54,520 nt of DNA, taken from positions 1 through 54,520 of the forward strand of contig CALZKF010000003.1 of the NCBI GenBank assembly GCA_945787955.1. The letters are read 5' to 3'. Source of the stretch: an uncultured Acidobacteriota bacterium. GTDB lineage: Bacteria; Acidobacteriota; Polarisedimenticolia; Polarisedimenticolales; Polarisedimenticolaceae. The position numbers and the translations under genes are program-made. Of the stretch, positions 33,670-41,482 are shown one piece after another. The notes beneath the pieces are model-generated. The model searched no databases, was not told where the DNA came from, and saw only the letters and a program-made list of their open reading frames with translations. Within the stretch, counting starts at the first letter, position 1; each line of letters opens with the position of its first letter.

Positions 33670-34662
33670 ATGGTAATAAGGCAGGACCGGGTTGTACCGG
33701 ATAAGGAAGGGCAAGTTTTGGCTCAGGCACCACAGTATCCAAAGGAAGCGACCTCAGACGGCGCGTTTCGGAGGCAGGACAGCCGGTTCCGGCGCCGGGT
33801 CGAAAGCAAGGGACGGTCACCGTTCCCGCCGGACCCCGGCCGCTACCACCTCTACGTGTCCTACGCCTGCCCGTGGGCTCACCGAACCATCATCACCCGC
33901 AACCTCAAGAAGCTGCAGGACGTGGTCAGCATGTCCGTCGTGGATCCGATCCGGGACGAGCGGGGCTGGGCGTTCAGGAAGGGAGAAGGGCACACACCGG
34001 ATCCGGTGAACGGATTCGATTATCTGGCCGAGGCGTACCTGGCCTCGGACGAGAGCTTCGACGGCAGGGTGACGGTCCCTGTGCTCTGGGACCGGGAGTC
34101 CGGCACCATCGTGAACAACGAATCATCGGAGATCATCCGGATGTTGAACGATGCGTTCAATGATCACGGCGACGGTTCGGTGGACCTGTACCCGCCTGAG
34201 CTCCGTGACGAGATCGATCGCGTCAACGATCTGGTTTATCACACGGTGAACAACGGGGTGTACAAGGCAGGCTTCGCCATATCCCAAACGGCCTATGCGG
34301 AAGCTTGCCTCGCTTTGTTCCGGACACTGGACCGGCTGGAGCAAGGGCTGGCCACACAACGTTTTCTTGTGGGCAATCGGCTCACTGAGGCGGATGTCCG
34401 GCTGTTCACCACATTGGTCCGGTTCGATGCGGTCTATCACGGCCACTTCAAATGCAACATCCGGCAGTTGAGAGACTATCCCAACCTGTGGGGATACACC
34501 CGGGATCTGTACCACCATCCCGGTATCGGCGAGACGGTGAACATGGATCACATCAAGCGGCACTACTATGTGACTCATACCGCCATCAACCCGACCGGTG
34601 TGGTCCCGGCGGGGCCGGACCTCAAGTTCGATCCGAGTCCCGAGCGGACTTACCTTGGTTGA
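33670..34662 (+). CDS. yqjG: Glutathionyl-hydroquinone reductase (xi-class glutathione transferase)
   Basis: Up to 330 residues, close to E. coli YqjG (328). The signature 'YHLYVSYACPWAHRTII' contains the catalytic Cys (residue 67 with this start). Also 'VVDPIRDERGW', 'VPVLWDRESGTIVNNESSEIIRML' (glutathione-binding ES motif), 'LTEADVRLFTTLVRFDAVYHGHFKCN' and 'YPNLWGYTRDLYH'. It reduces glutathionyl-hydroquinones with glutathione in the cytosol. A TTG 16 codons later has a better ribosome binding site (AGGAAGGG), so the start is not settled. Presence implies thiol-based redox buffering by glutathione. Confidence 0.93.
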   Translation: MVIRQDRVVPDKEGQVLAQAPQYPKEATSDGAFRRQDSRFRRRVESKGRSPFPPDPGRYHLYVSYACPWAHRTIITRNLKKLQDVVSMSVVDPIRDERGWAFRKGEGHTPDPVNGFDYLAEAYLASDESFDGRVTVPVLWDRESGTIVNNESSEIIRMLNDAFNDHGDGSVDLYPPELRDEIDRVNDLVYHTVNNGVYKAGFAISQTAYAEACLALFRTLDRLEQGLATQRFLVGNRLTEADVRLFTTLVRFDAVYHGHFKCNIRQLRDYPNLWGYTRDLYHHPGIGETVNMDHIKRHYYVTHTAINPTGVVPAGPDLKFDPSPERTYLG

Positions 34663-34677
34663 AGCGGTGAGGAGGCA

Positions 34678-35148
34678 ATGATGAAAACTCTCGTGGCAAC
34701 TATTCTCGTGGCGGCCCTGGGGCTTCCCTGGGCCGTGGCCGGCGAGCCGGAGAAAAAAAAGGCGAAAGAAAAGAAGGAACAAGAAAAGCAGGAAGTCATC
34801 ACCAATGAAACCCTGAAGAAGAAATTCGGAGAACCGGAGCCGGCCGCAGCACCGAAAAAAGCGGACAAGGGCGAAGCCGCTCCCAAGGCGACCCCGCCGG
34901 CTCCTGCATCGGCAGAGCCGGATCCGGCCCTGCGGATCGCGGAGCTGAAAAAAGAGGAGCAGCGGATCCGGAGACGGATCAAGTCTCTCAAAAACCCGTT
35001 CCTGCCCAGGGTTCCGCCTACCGAGGAGGAGAGCAAGGCCGAGGAGGGCAAAGGCGCCGATGAACGGGTTCAGATGCTGGAGAAGCGCCTGGTGGAGATC
35101 AAGGATGAACTGAAGAAGCTGGAGAAACCGCCCGGCCGTACCGGATAG
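34678..35148 (+). CDS. Secreted Lys/Glu-rich coiled-coil protein
   Basis: 156 residues. Signal peptide about 1-21 ('MMKTLVATILVAALGLPWAVAG'). The mature part is almost all charged: a Lys/Glu tract, an Ala/Pro-rich linker, then two predicted helices with heptad-like spacing ('PALRIAELKKEEQRIRRRIKSL' and 'VQMLEKRLVEIKDELKKLEK'). Two ATGs are adjacent; the second has better spacing from GAGGAGG. Function unknown. It sits 15 bases after the quinone reductase gene and 130 before the sortase target. Confidence 0.75.
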   Translation: MMKTLVATILVAALGLPWAVAGEPEKKKAKEKKEQEKQEVITNETLKKKFGEPEPAAAPKKADKGEAAPKATPPAPASAEPDPALRIAELKKEEQRIRRRIKSLKNPFLPRVPPTEEESKAEEGKGADERVQMLEKRLVEIKDELKKLEKPPGRTG

Positions 35149-35227
35149 GACACATCCTGTGGTGGACCGCACACGGTCCGCTCCGTTGTCTTCACTCGTA
35201 AACCTGTCTAAACAAAGAACCGAAGGG

Positions 35228-35244
35228 TTGGCACCGATCGTGCC
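35228..35244 (+). promoter_or_regulatory. Candidate sigma-54 promoter before the sortase target gene
   Basis: TTGGCACCGATCGTGCC has a perfect -24 element (TTGGCAC) and GC ten bases after GG; the -12 box is GTGC instead of TTGC. Transcription would begin near 35255, about 25 bases before the start codon, with GGAGGG in between. Confidence 0.45.
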
Positions 35245-35278
35245 CCTGTTGCAGGTATCCGATGCAGCAGGAGGGCCG

Positions 35279-37321
35279 ATGATGATCCGATCCGAATTCC
35301 TGAACTCCAGTCTCCACCGCCTTATGGACCGCCTGGCCTGGGCCTGGCTTCTCAGCGTGCCGGTGTTGATCGCCGTCGCCATCCTGTCCGGCAGCCTGCC
35401 TCTGAAACTCACGGCTCCCGGAGCGGGGGATCCGGCATCGGCCGCCCTGATGCCCGGCGCAGGTGGAGGCGAGATGGTGATCCGGTCCGGAGGGTTGGAC
35501 CGCTCCATCCCGATCCACTCCAGCGAGGTGGAACTTCAGGTGACCGGCATGCTGGTCCACGGACGGACCACCCAGACTTTCGTGAATCCTACCGACCGTG
35601 TCATCGAGGCGGTCTATCGTTTCCCCCTCCCGGAACGGGCCACGATCCATGCCATGGAGATGCGGATCGGCTCTCGGCGGATCGTTTCCGTGGTCCGTGA
35701 GAAGGAAGAGGCGGACCGGGTCTACCGCGCCGCCATGGCGGAGGGCAAGAAGGCTGCCAAGGTCGACCAGGATCGGCCGAACCTGTTCACCACGAAGGCC
35801 GCCAACATCAATCCGGGTGAAATGGTGGTGGTGGTTCTGGAGTACCTCCAGGAACTGGAATGGGAAGACGGACGGTTCCGCCTCGTCTATCCGCTGACCT
35901 TCACACCTCGTTGTGGTGGAACCGATTCCCTGGCTGAGGATCGGGTTGCGCTGGAAGCGTGGACAGCCCCGCACGTAAAACTGACGGTCCGGCTCGATGC
36001 CGGATTTCCCCTTGGCGATGTGGAGTCCACCTCTCACCCGGTAACTTCCCGGTACGAAGAGTCAAGCCTGGTCGTTGAATCTCCTGGTGACGGGCTTGTC
36101 GCCAACCGTGACTTCATCCTGGAGTGGGCTCCAGCCGTTGGCCGCCTGCCTGCTCTGGCGTCCTTCGTGGAACCGCTGGACGATGGCCGTTACGCCATGT
36201 TGATGCTGTTGCCCCCGGCGGGCGAAACACCGCAGGCCCCCGGCATTCCGACCGATACGCTGTTCGTCCTGGACATTTCCGGATCGATGGAAGGCCCGTC
36301 CATCGCCGCCGCCAAACGGTCCCTGGCAACCTTCCTGCGCGGCCTGAATCCGGGGGACCGGTTCCGGATCCTGCTGTTCAATGACGAGACGCAGTGGCTG
36401 GTCGGGGAAAGTGTGTACGCCGACGGCGCAACGGTGGAGCAGGTCTGCGACCGGTTGGACCGTGTGGAAGCCGGGGGCGGGACCGATATCGAAGGCGCCC
36501 TGGTGGAAGGGCTTGCCGTTTTCGCCGGCGACGGAGAACGGTTGCATCCCAGGATCGTATTCCTGACGGACGGTGCCGTCAGCAACGAGGATCAACTGTT
36601 CCGCCGCGTGACTTCCGGCCTGGGGAACGTGCGGCTGCATGTTCTGGGGATCGGGGCTGCCCCGAACCGTTACCTCATGAAGAAGATGGCCGGTTTTGGC
36701 CGGGGTGTATGCAGTTTCATCCCGGATTCAAGCGATGCCGAGGACCGTATCCAGCGGTTCCTGGAACGGTTGGCCAGACCGGTGATGGCCGACCTGCATC
36801 TGGAATGGCCCGGGTGTCCCTTGGAGGCGTATCCCGCACCGCTCCCCGACCTGTACCTCGGACAGCCGATGATCATTTCCGCGAGGCTTCCGGACGGCTG
36901 CGAGTCCGGCGCCCCTGCAGTACTAAGGGGCCGGTTGGCAGGCGGCGAAATCCGGATCCCGTCCGCACCGGGTGATGGGCCGGCCACCGGCGTAGGAACA
37001 CGCTGGGCCCGGGCCAGGATCGACGAGTTGATGGACTCCAGATTCGAAGGGTCGCCGGAGGAGACGGTCCGGACCCAGGTCATCGAAGTCGCCTTGGGGT
37101 TCGGGCTGGTGACCCGCTACACCAGCATGGTGGCGGCGGAGGAGTTCGCCAGTTCCCATAGCGACTACGAAACCTGCAATGTCCGCAGCCTGGCGCCGAA
37201 CGGTTCTCCTGGTGATCGCTTCCTGGGGCAGGGCGGAACCGTTCGTCCCCTGGTCCGGTTGTTGGGAATCGGCCTGCTGATCGCCGGAGGACTTGCAATG
37301 CTGCTCTCAAGGATGTGGTGA
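35279..37321 (+). CDS. VIT/vWA domain protein, marine proteobacterial sortase target type
   Basis: The listed ORF starts too early; the ATG pair after GCAGGAGGG gives about 680 residues. N-terminal signal or anchor 'LAWAWLLSVPVLIAVAILSG'. VIT domain (about 65-220): 'SSEVELQVTGMLVHGRTTQTFVNP', 'YRFPLPERATIHAM'. VWA domain (about 320-500) with complete MIDAS 'FVLDISGSMEG', 'GGGTDIEGAL', 'FLTDGAVS'. The C-terminus is a membrane segment and a final Arg, as in sortase substrates, but the expected LPxTA/G-like pentapeptide reads 'LGQGGT'. The class GN sortase gene follows after one base. Role unknown; probably envelope display of a metal-dependent adhesion module. Confidence 0.9.
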   Translation: MMIRSEFLNSSLHRLMDRLAWAWLLSVPVLIAVAILSGSLPLKLTAPGAGDPASAALMPGAGGGEMVIRSGGLDRSIPIHSSEVELQVTGMLVHGRTTQTFVNPTDRVIEAVYRFPLPERATIHAMEMRIGSRRIVSVVREKEEADRVYRAAMAEGKKAAKVDQDRPNLFTTKAANINPGEMVVVVLEYLQELEWEDGRFRLVYPLTFTPRCGGTDSLAEDRVALEAWTAPHVKLTVRLDAGFPLGDVESTSHPVTSRYEESSLVVESPGDGLVANRDFILEWAPAVGRLPALASFVEPLDDGRYAMLMLLPPAGETPQAPGIPTDTLFVLDISGSMEGPSIAAAKRSLATFLRGLNPGDRFRILLFNDETQWLVGESVYADGATVEQVCDRLDRVEAGGGTDIEGALVEGLAVFAGDGERLHPRIVFLTDGAVSNEDQLFRRVTSGLGNVRLHVLGIGAAPNRYLMKKMAGFGRGVCSFIPDSSDAEDRIQRFLERLARPVMADLHLEWPGCPLEAYPAPLPDLYLGQPMIISARLPDGCESGAPAVLRGRLAGGEIRIPSAPGDGPATGVGTRWARARIDELMDSRFEGSPEETVRTQVIEVALGFGLVTRYTSMVAAEEFASSHSDYETCNVRSLAPNGSPGDRFLGQGGTVRPLVRLLGIGLLIAGGLAMLLSRMW

Positions 37322-37322
37322 C

Positions 37323-37991
37323 ATGCCGGGTCGCAGGATCGGTGCTGCATGCGGCCTTGTCCTACTGCTCGGTGGCGGATCGATCCTGGGAGGCGATCTC
37401 TATCTGGGCGCCAAGGCGGCGCTGGCACGGGTCCTGATCCGGCAGGCGTTCAGCCGGCACCTGGCGGACGGCGAGTTGCACCCGCCCTGGTCCTGGGCAG
37501 ACATGGCGCCGGTGGCCAGGCTCGACTTCCCCGGCAGGGGTATCCGGCGTTACGTCCTCACAGGAGCGACCGGAGGGTCCCTGGCGTTCGACGTCGGCCA
37601 CATCGACGGCACCGCCCTGCCCAACCGGTCCGGGAATTCCGTGCTCACCGGGCACCGGGACGGCAGGTTCGCTTTCCTTGAGGAGTTGGAGGAAGGCGAC
37701 CCGGTAATGGTTCGCACCTTCGCCGTGGTCCGGGAATACCGTGTCGCCTCCGTTTCGGTGGTACAGGCCGGAGACGCAACCGTACTCGAGAATGATGGTG
37801 ACCGCTTGACCCTGGTGACCTGCTGGCCGTTTGGCGGGATGACTCCATCGACTTTGCGGTACGTCGTATCGTGCCGGCCGGCGCATGCAGTACGATACGA
37901 CCATGAGCCGGACCTTTCCACGGATCGCCGCTACGGTTCTGCTGTTGACACTGCCGGTGGCGGCGGCGCCTCCAACCTGCCTGGTCCTTAG
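37323..37991 (+). CDS. Class GN sortase
   Basis: 222 residues from the ATG one base after the target gene. N-terminal membrane anchor 'GAACGLVLLLGGGSILGG', then 'DLYLGAKAALARVLIRQAF'. Catalytic triad positions: His111 in 'SVLTGHRDG', Cys167 in 'LTLVTCWPFGG' and Arg179 in 'STLRYVV'. It would cleave and attach the adjacent vWA protein at the inner membrane. After 'RYVVSC' about 40 residues follow with no family character, and these codons overlap the start of the patatin gene by 89 bases. A frame change in this tail would end at a TGA that overlaps the patatin ATG, so the tail may be an artefact or a recent readthrough. Confidence 0.88.
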   Translation: MPGRRIGAACGLVLLLGGGSILGGDLYLGAKAALARVLIRQAFSRHLADGELHPPWSWADMAPVARLDFPGRGIRRYVLTGATGGSLAFDVGHIDGTALPNRSGNSVLTGHRDGRFAFLEELEEGDPVMVRTFAVVREYRVASVSVVQAGDATVLENDGDRLTLVTCWPFGGMTPSTLRYVVSCRPAHAVRYDHEPDLSTDRRYGSAVDTAGGGGASNLPGP

Positions 37992-40095
37992 CGGCGGATC
38001 GGCCCGGGGGGCGGCGCATGTCGGGGTCCTGGAAGCGTTGGAGGAACTCCGGGTTCCGGCGGATTGCGTGGTAGGAACCAGCATGGGCGCCGTGGTCGGC
38101 GGTCTGTACGCATCGGGCCTTGCACCTCAACGCATCCGGGAGATCGTGGTCTCAACCGATTGGGACGACCTGTTCACCGACAGGCCTGCCCGGGAGAGCA
38201 TCCCGTTCCGCAGGAAACAGTTCGACAATCTGCCGCTGTTTGAATTCGAGTTCGGCCTGAACCGGTCCGGGCTCACCCTGCCAACCGGCCTGATCGCCGG
38301 GCAGAAACTGGATTTTCTTCTCAAAGCCCTCCTGCTTCACACAACTGCGGTGGAATCGTTCGACGATCTGCCGGTGCCGTTCCGGGCTGTGGCCACCGAC
38401 CTGGCCAGCGGCCGGATGGTGGTACTGGACCATGGCGATGTGGCCACCGCTCTCCGGGCCTCCATGTCGGTTCCGGGTGCTTTCAGCCCGATCCGGATCG
38501 ATGGAGTGGATCTGGTGGACGGCGGCATCGCCAGGAACCTGCCGATCGGTGTGGCGCGGGACTGGGGTGCGGTCCGTATTATCGCCGTGGATATCTCCAA
38601 CCCGGTCCGGCCCCAGGAAGAGGACATCAGCGCCCTGGGAGTGGTCAGCAGGACAATGAACATGCTGATGGAACAGAACATGGAGATATCCCGGCGGTCG
38701 ATCGGTCCCCTGGATATTTTTATTATCCCCGACCTGGGAGATATCGGTCCGGCGGATTTCGACCTTGTTGCGCAGGCGGTGGATTTAGGGAAGGCGGCGG
38801 TCCTGGCGGAGCGGGACAAGCTCGCGCCGTTCATCGCTTCCGACGAGGAGTTTGATTCCTACCAGCAGCGCAGGGATGAGCGCTTGACGCCGGGGGGAGA
38901 TCCGCCGGTCCTGCATGAACTGGTACTCGCCGGGCTCGATCGGGTCGATGCAGGCCGGGTAACCAGCCGGCTGAAAACCAGGGTCGGTGAACCGCTGGAC
39001 CTGAACGTCCTGGGGAGGGACCTGGCCCGGATCTACGAGATGGGGGAGTTCGAACGGGTGCAATTCGACCTCGATCCCGGGCCGAACGGCAACGTGCTGC
39101 AGGTTCAGGCGACGGAAAAATCCTGGGGGCCGAACTTCGTGCGGTTCGGTCTGGAACTGGAGGCCGATTTTCGTGGAAGTGGAGAGTTCGCCGCGCTGGT
39201 GGAAATGAACCGGGTCGGCATGAACAGGCTGGGCGGCGAGTGGAGGACCCTGCTGGCCATCGGCGAGGAGAACCGCTTGACGACCGAGTTCTATCAGCCG
39301 CTCCACCGCCAGGGCAGGTGGTTCGTCTCGCCATGGTTTATTGCCGGCCGTGAACGAGAAGATCTGTTCAACGAGGACGGAACGGTGTCCCGGTTCCTCG
39401 TGGACTCCTTTGAAGGCCGGCTGGACCTGGGATACCAGTTCGGTCGTTACGGTGAGATCCGGGCCGGGATCAGCCGCGGCCGTCTCAACACCGATCTCGA
39501 TACCGGCGGTGTCCTGCAAAACGCGTCCAGGGTGAACACCGGCGGGTACAGGGCGGCGCTCACGGTGGACCAGCTGGACAGCGCCAACTTTCCACGGCAC
39601 GGTTTTTTCCTGCAGTCCGAACTGTTCCTGTCCAGGGAAGGCCTGGGTGCGGAGCAGGAGTTCAACCAGCTGTACACGCGACTGGTGGATGCCGGCAGCT
39701 GGGGGCGCAACTCCATGGTTGGAGTGATCTCCTTCGGGTCGGACCGTGGAACCACCTTGCCTCCCTATGCTGAATTCAGTCTGGGTGGGTTCCTGAATCT
39801 CTCCGGAATCCCACCTGAATCCTTGAGGGGGCAGTCGTCCGCCCTGGCCCAACTGGTCCTGTTCCGGCAGATCGGCAGCATGCCTCCCGGTTTGGGGCGG
39901 GGGATCTATCTCGGCGGCTCTCTCGAAGCCGGTAACGCCTGGCCGATCGGCGCCAAACCGGCCTGGGACGACCTGCGGCCGGCCGCAGCGCTGTTCCTCG
40001 GCGTCGATTCGGTTTTCGGACCGTTCTTCCTGGGGTATGGAAGGGCCGACACCGGGGATGGATCGTTCTACCTGTTCCTGGGCCGGCCGTTCTAG
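37903..40095 (+). CDS. Patatin-like phospholipase with C-terminal POTRA/barrel region (type Vd secretion-like)
   Basis: 730 residues from the ATG giving signal peptide 'MSRTFPRIAATVLLLTLPVAAA'; a second in-frame ATG lies six codons earlier. Patatin domain (about 30-300): oxyanion loop 'LVLSGGSARGAAHVGVLEAL', nucleophile 'GTSMGAVVG' and catalytic Asp in 'LVDGGIARNLPIG'. After it comes a POTRA-like stretch ('LVLAGLDRVDAGRVTSRLKTRVGEPLD') and a beta-rich barrel ending in '...YLFLGRPF' with terminal Phe. The architecture matches PlpD of Pseudomonas: a lipase exported through its own barrel. The last four bases overlap the convergent RmuC gene. Confidence 0.88.
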   Translation: MSRTFPRIAATVLLLTLPVAAAPPTCLVLSGGSARGAAHVGVLEALEELRVPADCVVGTSMGAVVGGLYASGLAPQRIREIVVSTDWDDLFTDRPARESIPFRRKQFDNLPLFEFEFGLNRSGLTLPTGLIAGQKLDFLLKALLLHTTAVESFDDLPVPFRAVATDLASGRMVVLDHGDVATALRASMSVPGAFSPIRIDGVDLVDGGIARNLPIGVARDWGAVRIIAVDISNPVRPQEEDISALGVVSRTMNMLMEQNMEISRRSIGPLDIFIIPDLGDIGPADFDLVAQAVDLGKAAVLAERDKLAPFIASDEEFDSYQQRRDERLTPGGDPPVLHELVLAGLDRVDAGRVTSRLKTRVGEPLDLNVLGRDLARIYEMGEFERVQFDLDPGPNGNVLQVQATEKSWGPNFVRFGLELEADFRGSGEFAALVEMNRVGMNRLGGEWRTLLAIGEENRLTTEFYQPLHRQGRWFVSPWFIAGREREDLFNEDGTVSRFLVDSFEGRLDLGYQFGRYGEIRAGISRGRLNTDLDTGGVLQNASRVNTGGYRAALTVDQLDSANFPRHGFFLQSELFLSREGLGAEQEFNQLYTRLVDAGSWGRNSMVGVISFGSDRGTTLPPYAEFSLGGFLNLSGIPPESLRGQSSALAQLVLFRQIGSMPPGLGRGIYLGGSLEAGNAWPIGAKPAWDDLRPAAALFLGVDSVFGPFFLGYGRADTGDGSFYLFLGRPF

Positions 40096-41333
40096 CGCGG
40101 CAACTGCTCCACCTGGCCCGGGGACTCGATCTCATCTCCTGAACCGGCTCCCAGATCCTTCAACTTTCTGGCGGAAACGAGCACCCGGGACTCCATGGTG
40201 GCCATGGTCTTGTTGTACGACACCACGGTCCGGTCCAGGTTTTTTCTCAGGTCGGCGAAATGGACCGCCATTTTCCGGATGCGCTCGTGGAGCTCACGTC
40301 CCAGATCCCGGACCTGCATTGCGTTCTCCGCCACCTTCTCCTGCTGCCAGCCGTAATGCACCGCACGGAGCAAAGCGATCAGGGTCGTGGGGCTGGCCGG
40401 GATGACGTAACGGTCCACGCCGTATTCGATCAGACCCGGATCGTTCTGCAGAGCGGCGGAGAACAGCATCTCCCCCGGCAGGAACATGATTACGAATTCC
40501 GGTGACGGATCGAACTGGGACCAGTATCCCTTGCTGGACAGACTGAGGACTCGCTCCCGCACCTGCCGGGAATGTTCCAGCAGCTTCGCCTTGCGGATCG
40601 CTCCATCGGATTCCATCGCCTCCAGGTAGGCGCCCAGTGGAGCTTTGGCGTCGACCACAACGCTCTTGCCGCCCGGTAGCCGCACGATCATGTCCGGGCG
40701 CATGCGGCCGCCCTCCGATTCGGCGGAGTCCTGCTCGGTGAAGTCGCAGTGCTCCTGCATGCCTGCCATCTCCACTACCCGTTTGAGCTGGATCTCGCCC
40801 CAGCGACCCCGGGCGACGGGGGAGCGCAGCGCCTGCACCAGTTTCCGGGTCTCGTCCCGAAGGTGCTTCTCGGTGTCGGCCATGGTCTCGATCTGCTGCC
40901 GGAGGGCGGCGTACCCTTCAGTCCGTGCCTTCTCTACCTCCCCCAGCTTCTGCTCCACTTTCTTGAGGGAATCGGACATCGGGGTGATCAGGTCGTCCAC
41001 CGCCTTGGTTCTGGCGCTGAGGTCGGTCACCGCTTCCTTCTGCAGGTTTTCCATCATCGGACGGAGCAGACCGAGGAACGAGCTCTGGTTCTCTTTCAGC
41101 GAGTCGGCGGACAGCGCCTTGAACGCATCCCGAAAACTGGATTCGACTTCTCCCAGGAGGCGGAGCTTTTCCTCGGCGGCGTTGCGTTCGTGGCGAAGAT
41201 CGGCCTCGAGGGACGCCACGACCGCCGCCTTGCGGGAAGCGGCGATGAACCAGCCCAGTACGAAGCCGACGGCCGCCCCGGCGCAAGCCAGAGCGACCAG
41301 CATCCAGAGCGAGAAGTCGACCACAGACGACAT
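40092..41333 (-). CDS. rmuC: DNA recombination protein RmuC
   Basis: 413 residues. N-terminal membrane anchor ('LWMLVALACAGAAVGFVLGWFIAA'), then a long coiled coil (about 40-170) and the RmuC nuclease-like domain with 'ARGRWGEIQLKRVVEMAGM', 'RPDMIVRLPGGKSVVVDAKAPL' (PD-(D/E)xK-like) and 'IPASPTTLIALLRAVHYGWQQE'. In E. coli loss of RmuC raises inversion at short repeats. It is a single gene on its strand. Confidence 0.95.
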   Translation of the reverse strand: MSSVVDFSLWMLVALACAGAAVGFVLGWFIAASRKAAVVASLEADLRHERNAAEEKLRLLGEVESSFRDAFKALSADSLKENQSSFLGLLRPMMENLQKEAVTDLSARTKAVDDLITPMSDSLKKVEQKLGEVEKARTEGYAALRQQIETMADTEKHLRDETRKLVQALRSPVARGRWGEIQLKRVVEMAGMQEHCDFTEQDSAESEGGRMRPDMIVRLPGGKSVVVDAKAPLGAYLEAMESDGAIRKAKLLEHSRQVRERVLSLSSKGYWSQFDPSPEFVIMFLPGEMLFSAALQNDPGLIEYGVDRYVIPASPTTLIALLRAVHYGWQQEKVAENAMQVRDLGRELHERIRKMAVHFADLRKNLDRTVVSYNKTMATMESRVLVSARKLKDLGAGSGDEIESPGQVEQLPR

Positions 41334-41482
41334 GGTGCCGTGTACCCCCGGGTTCTCGGCTGCGGCAAGCGGTTCGGGCGGATTCCCGTTCCCGCGCCGT
41401 CAACCGGACTGAAGTCGGTTTCATGGTAGCATTCGCGCCTGAACCGGATGCAGCATCCTTTTGTGTGGGAGAACCCTGCCTA

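Noticed and set aside
35164-35179. Hairpin GGACCG-CACA-CGGTCC after the Lys-rich protein gene
   Set aside because: Six-base stem without a T-run; too weak to call a terminator.
41423-41482. Extra N-terminal 20 codons of the AGCS transporter ORF
   Set aside because: No hydrophobic or signal character, and the later ATG pair has its own ribosome binding site.
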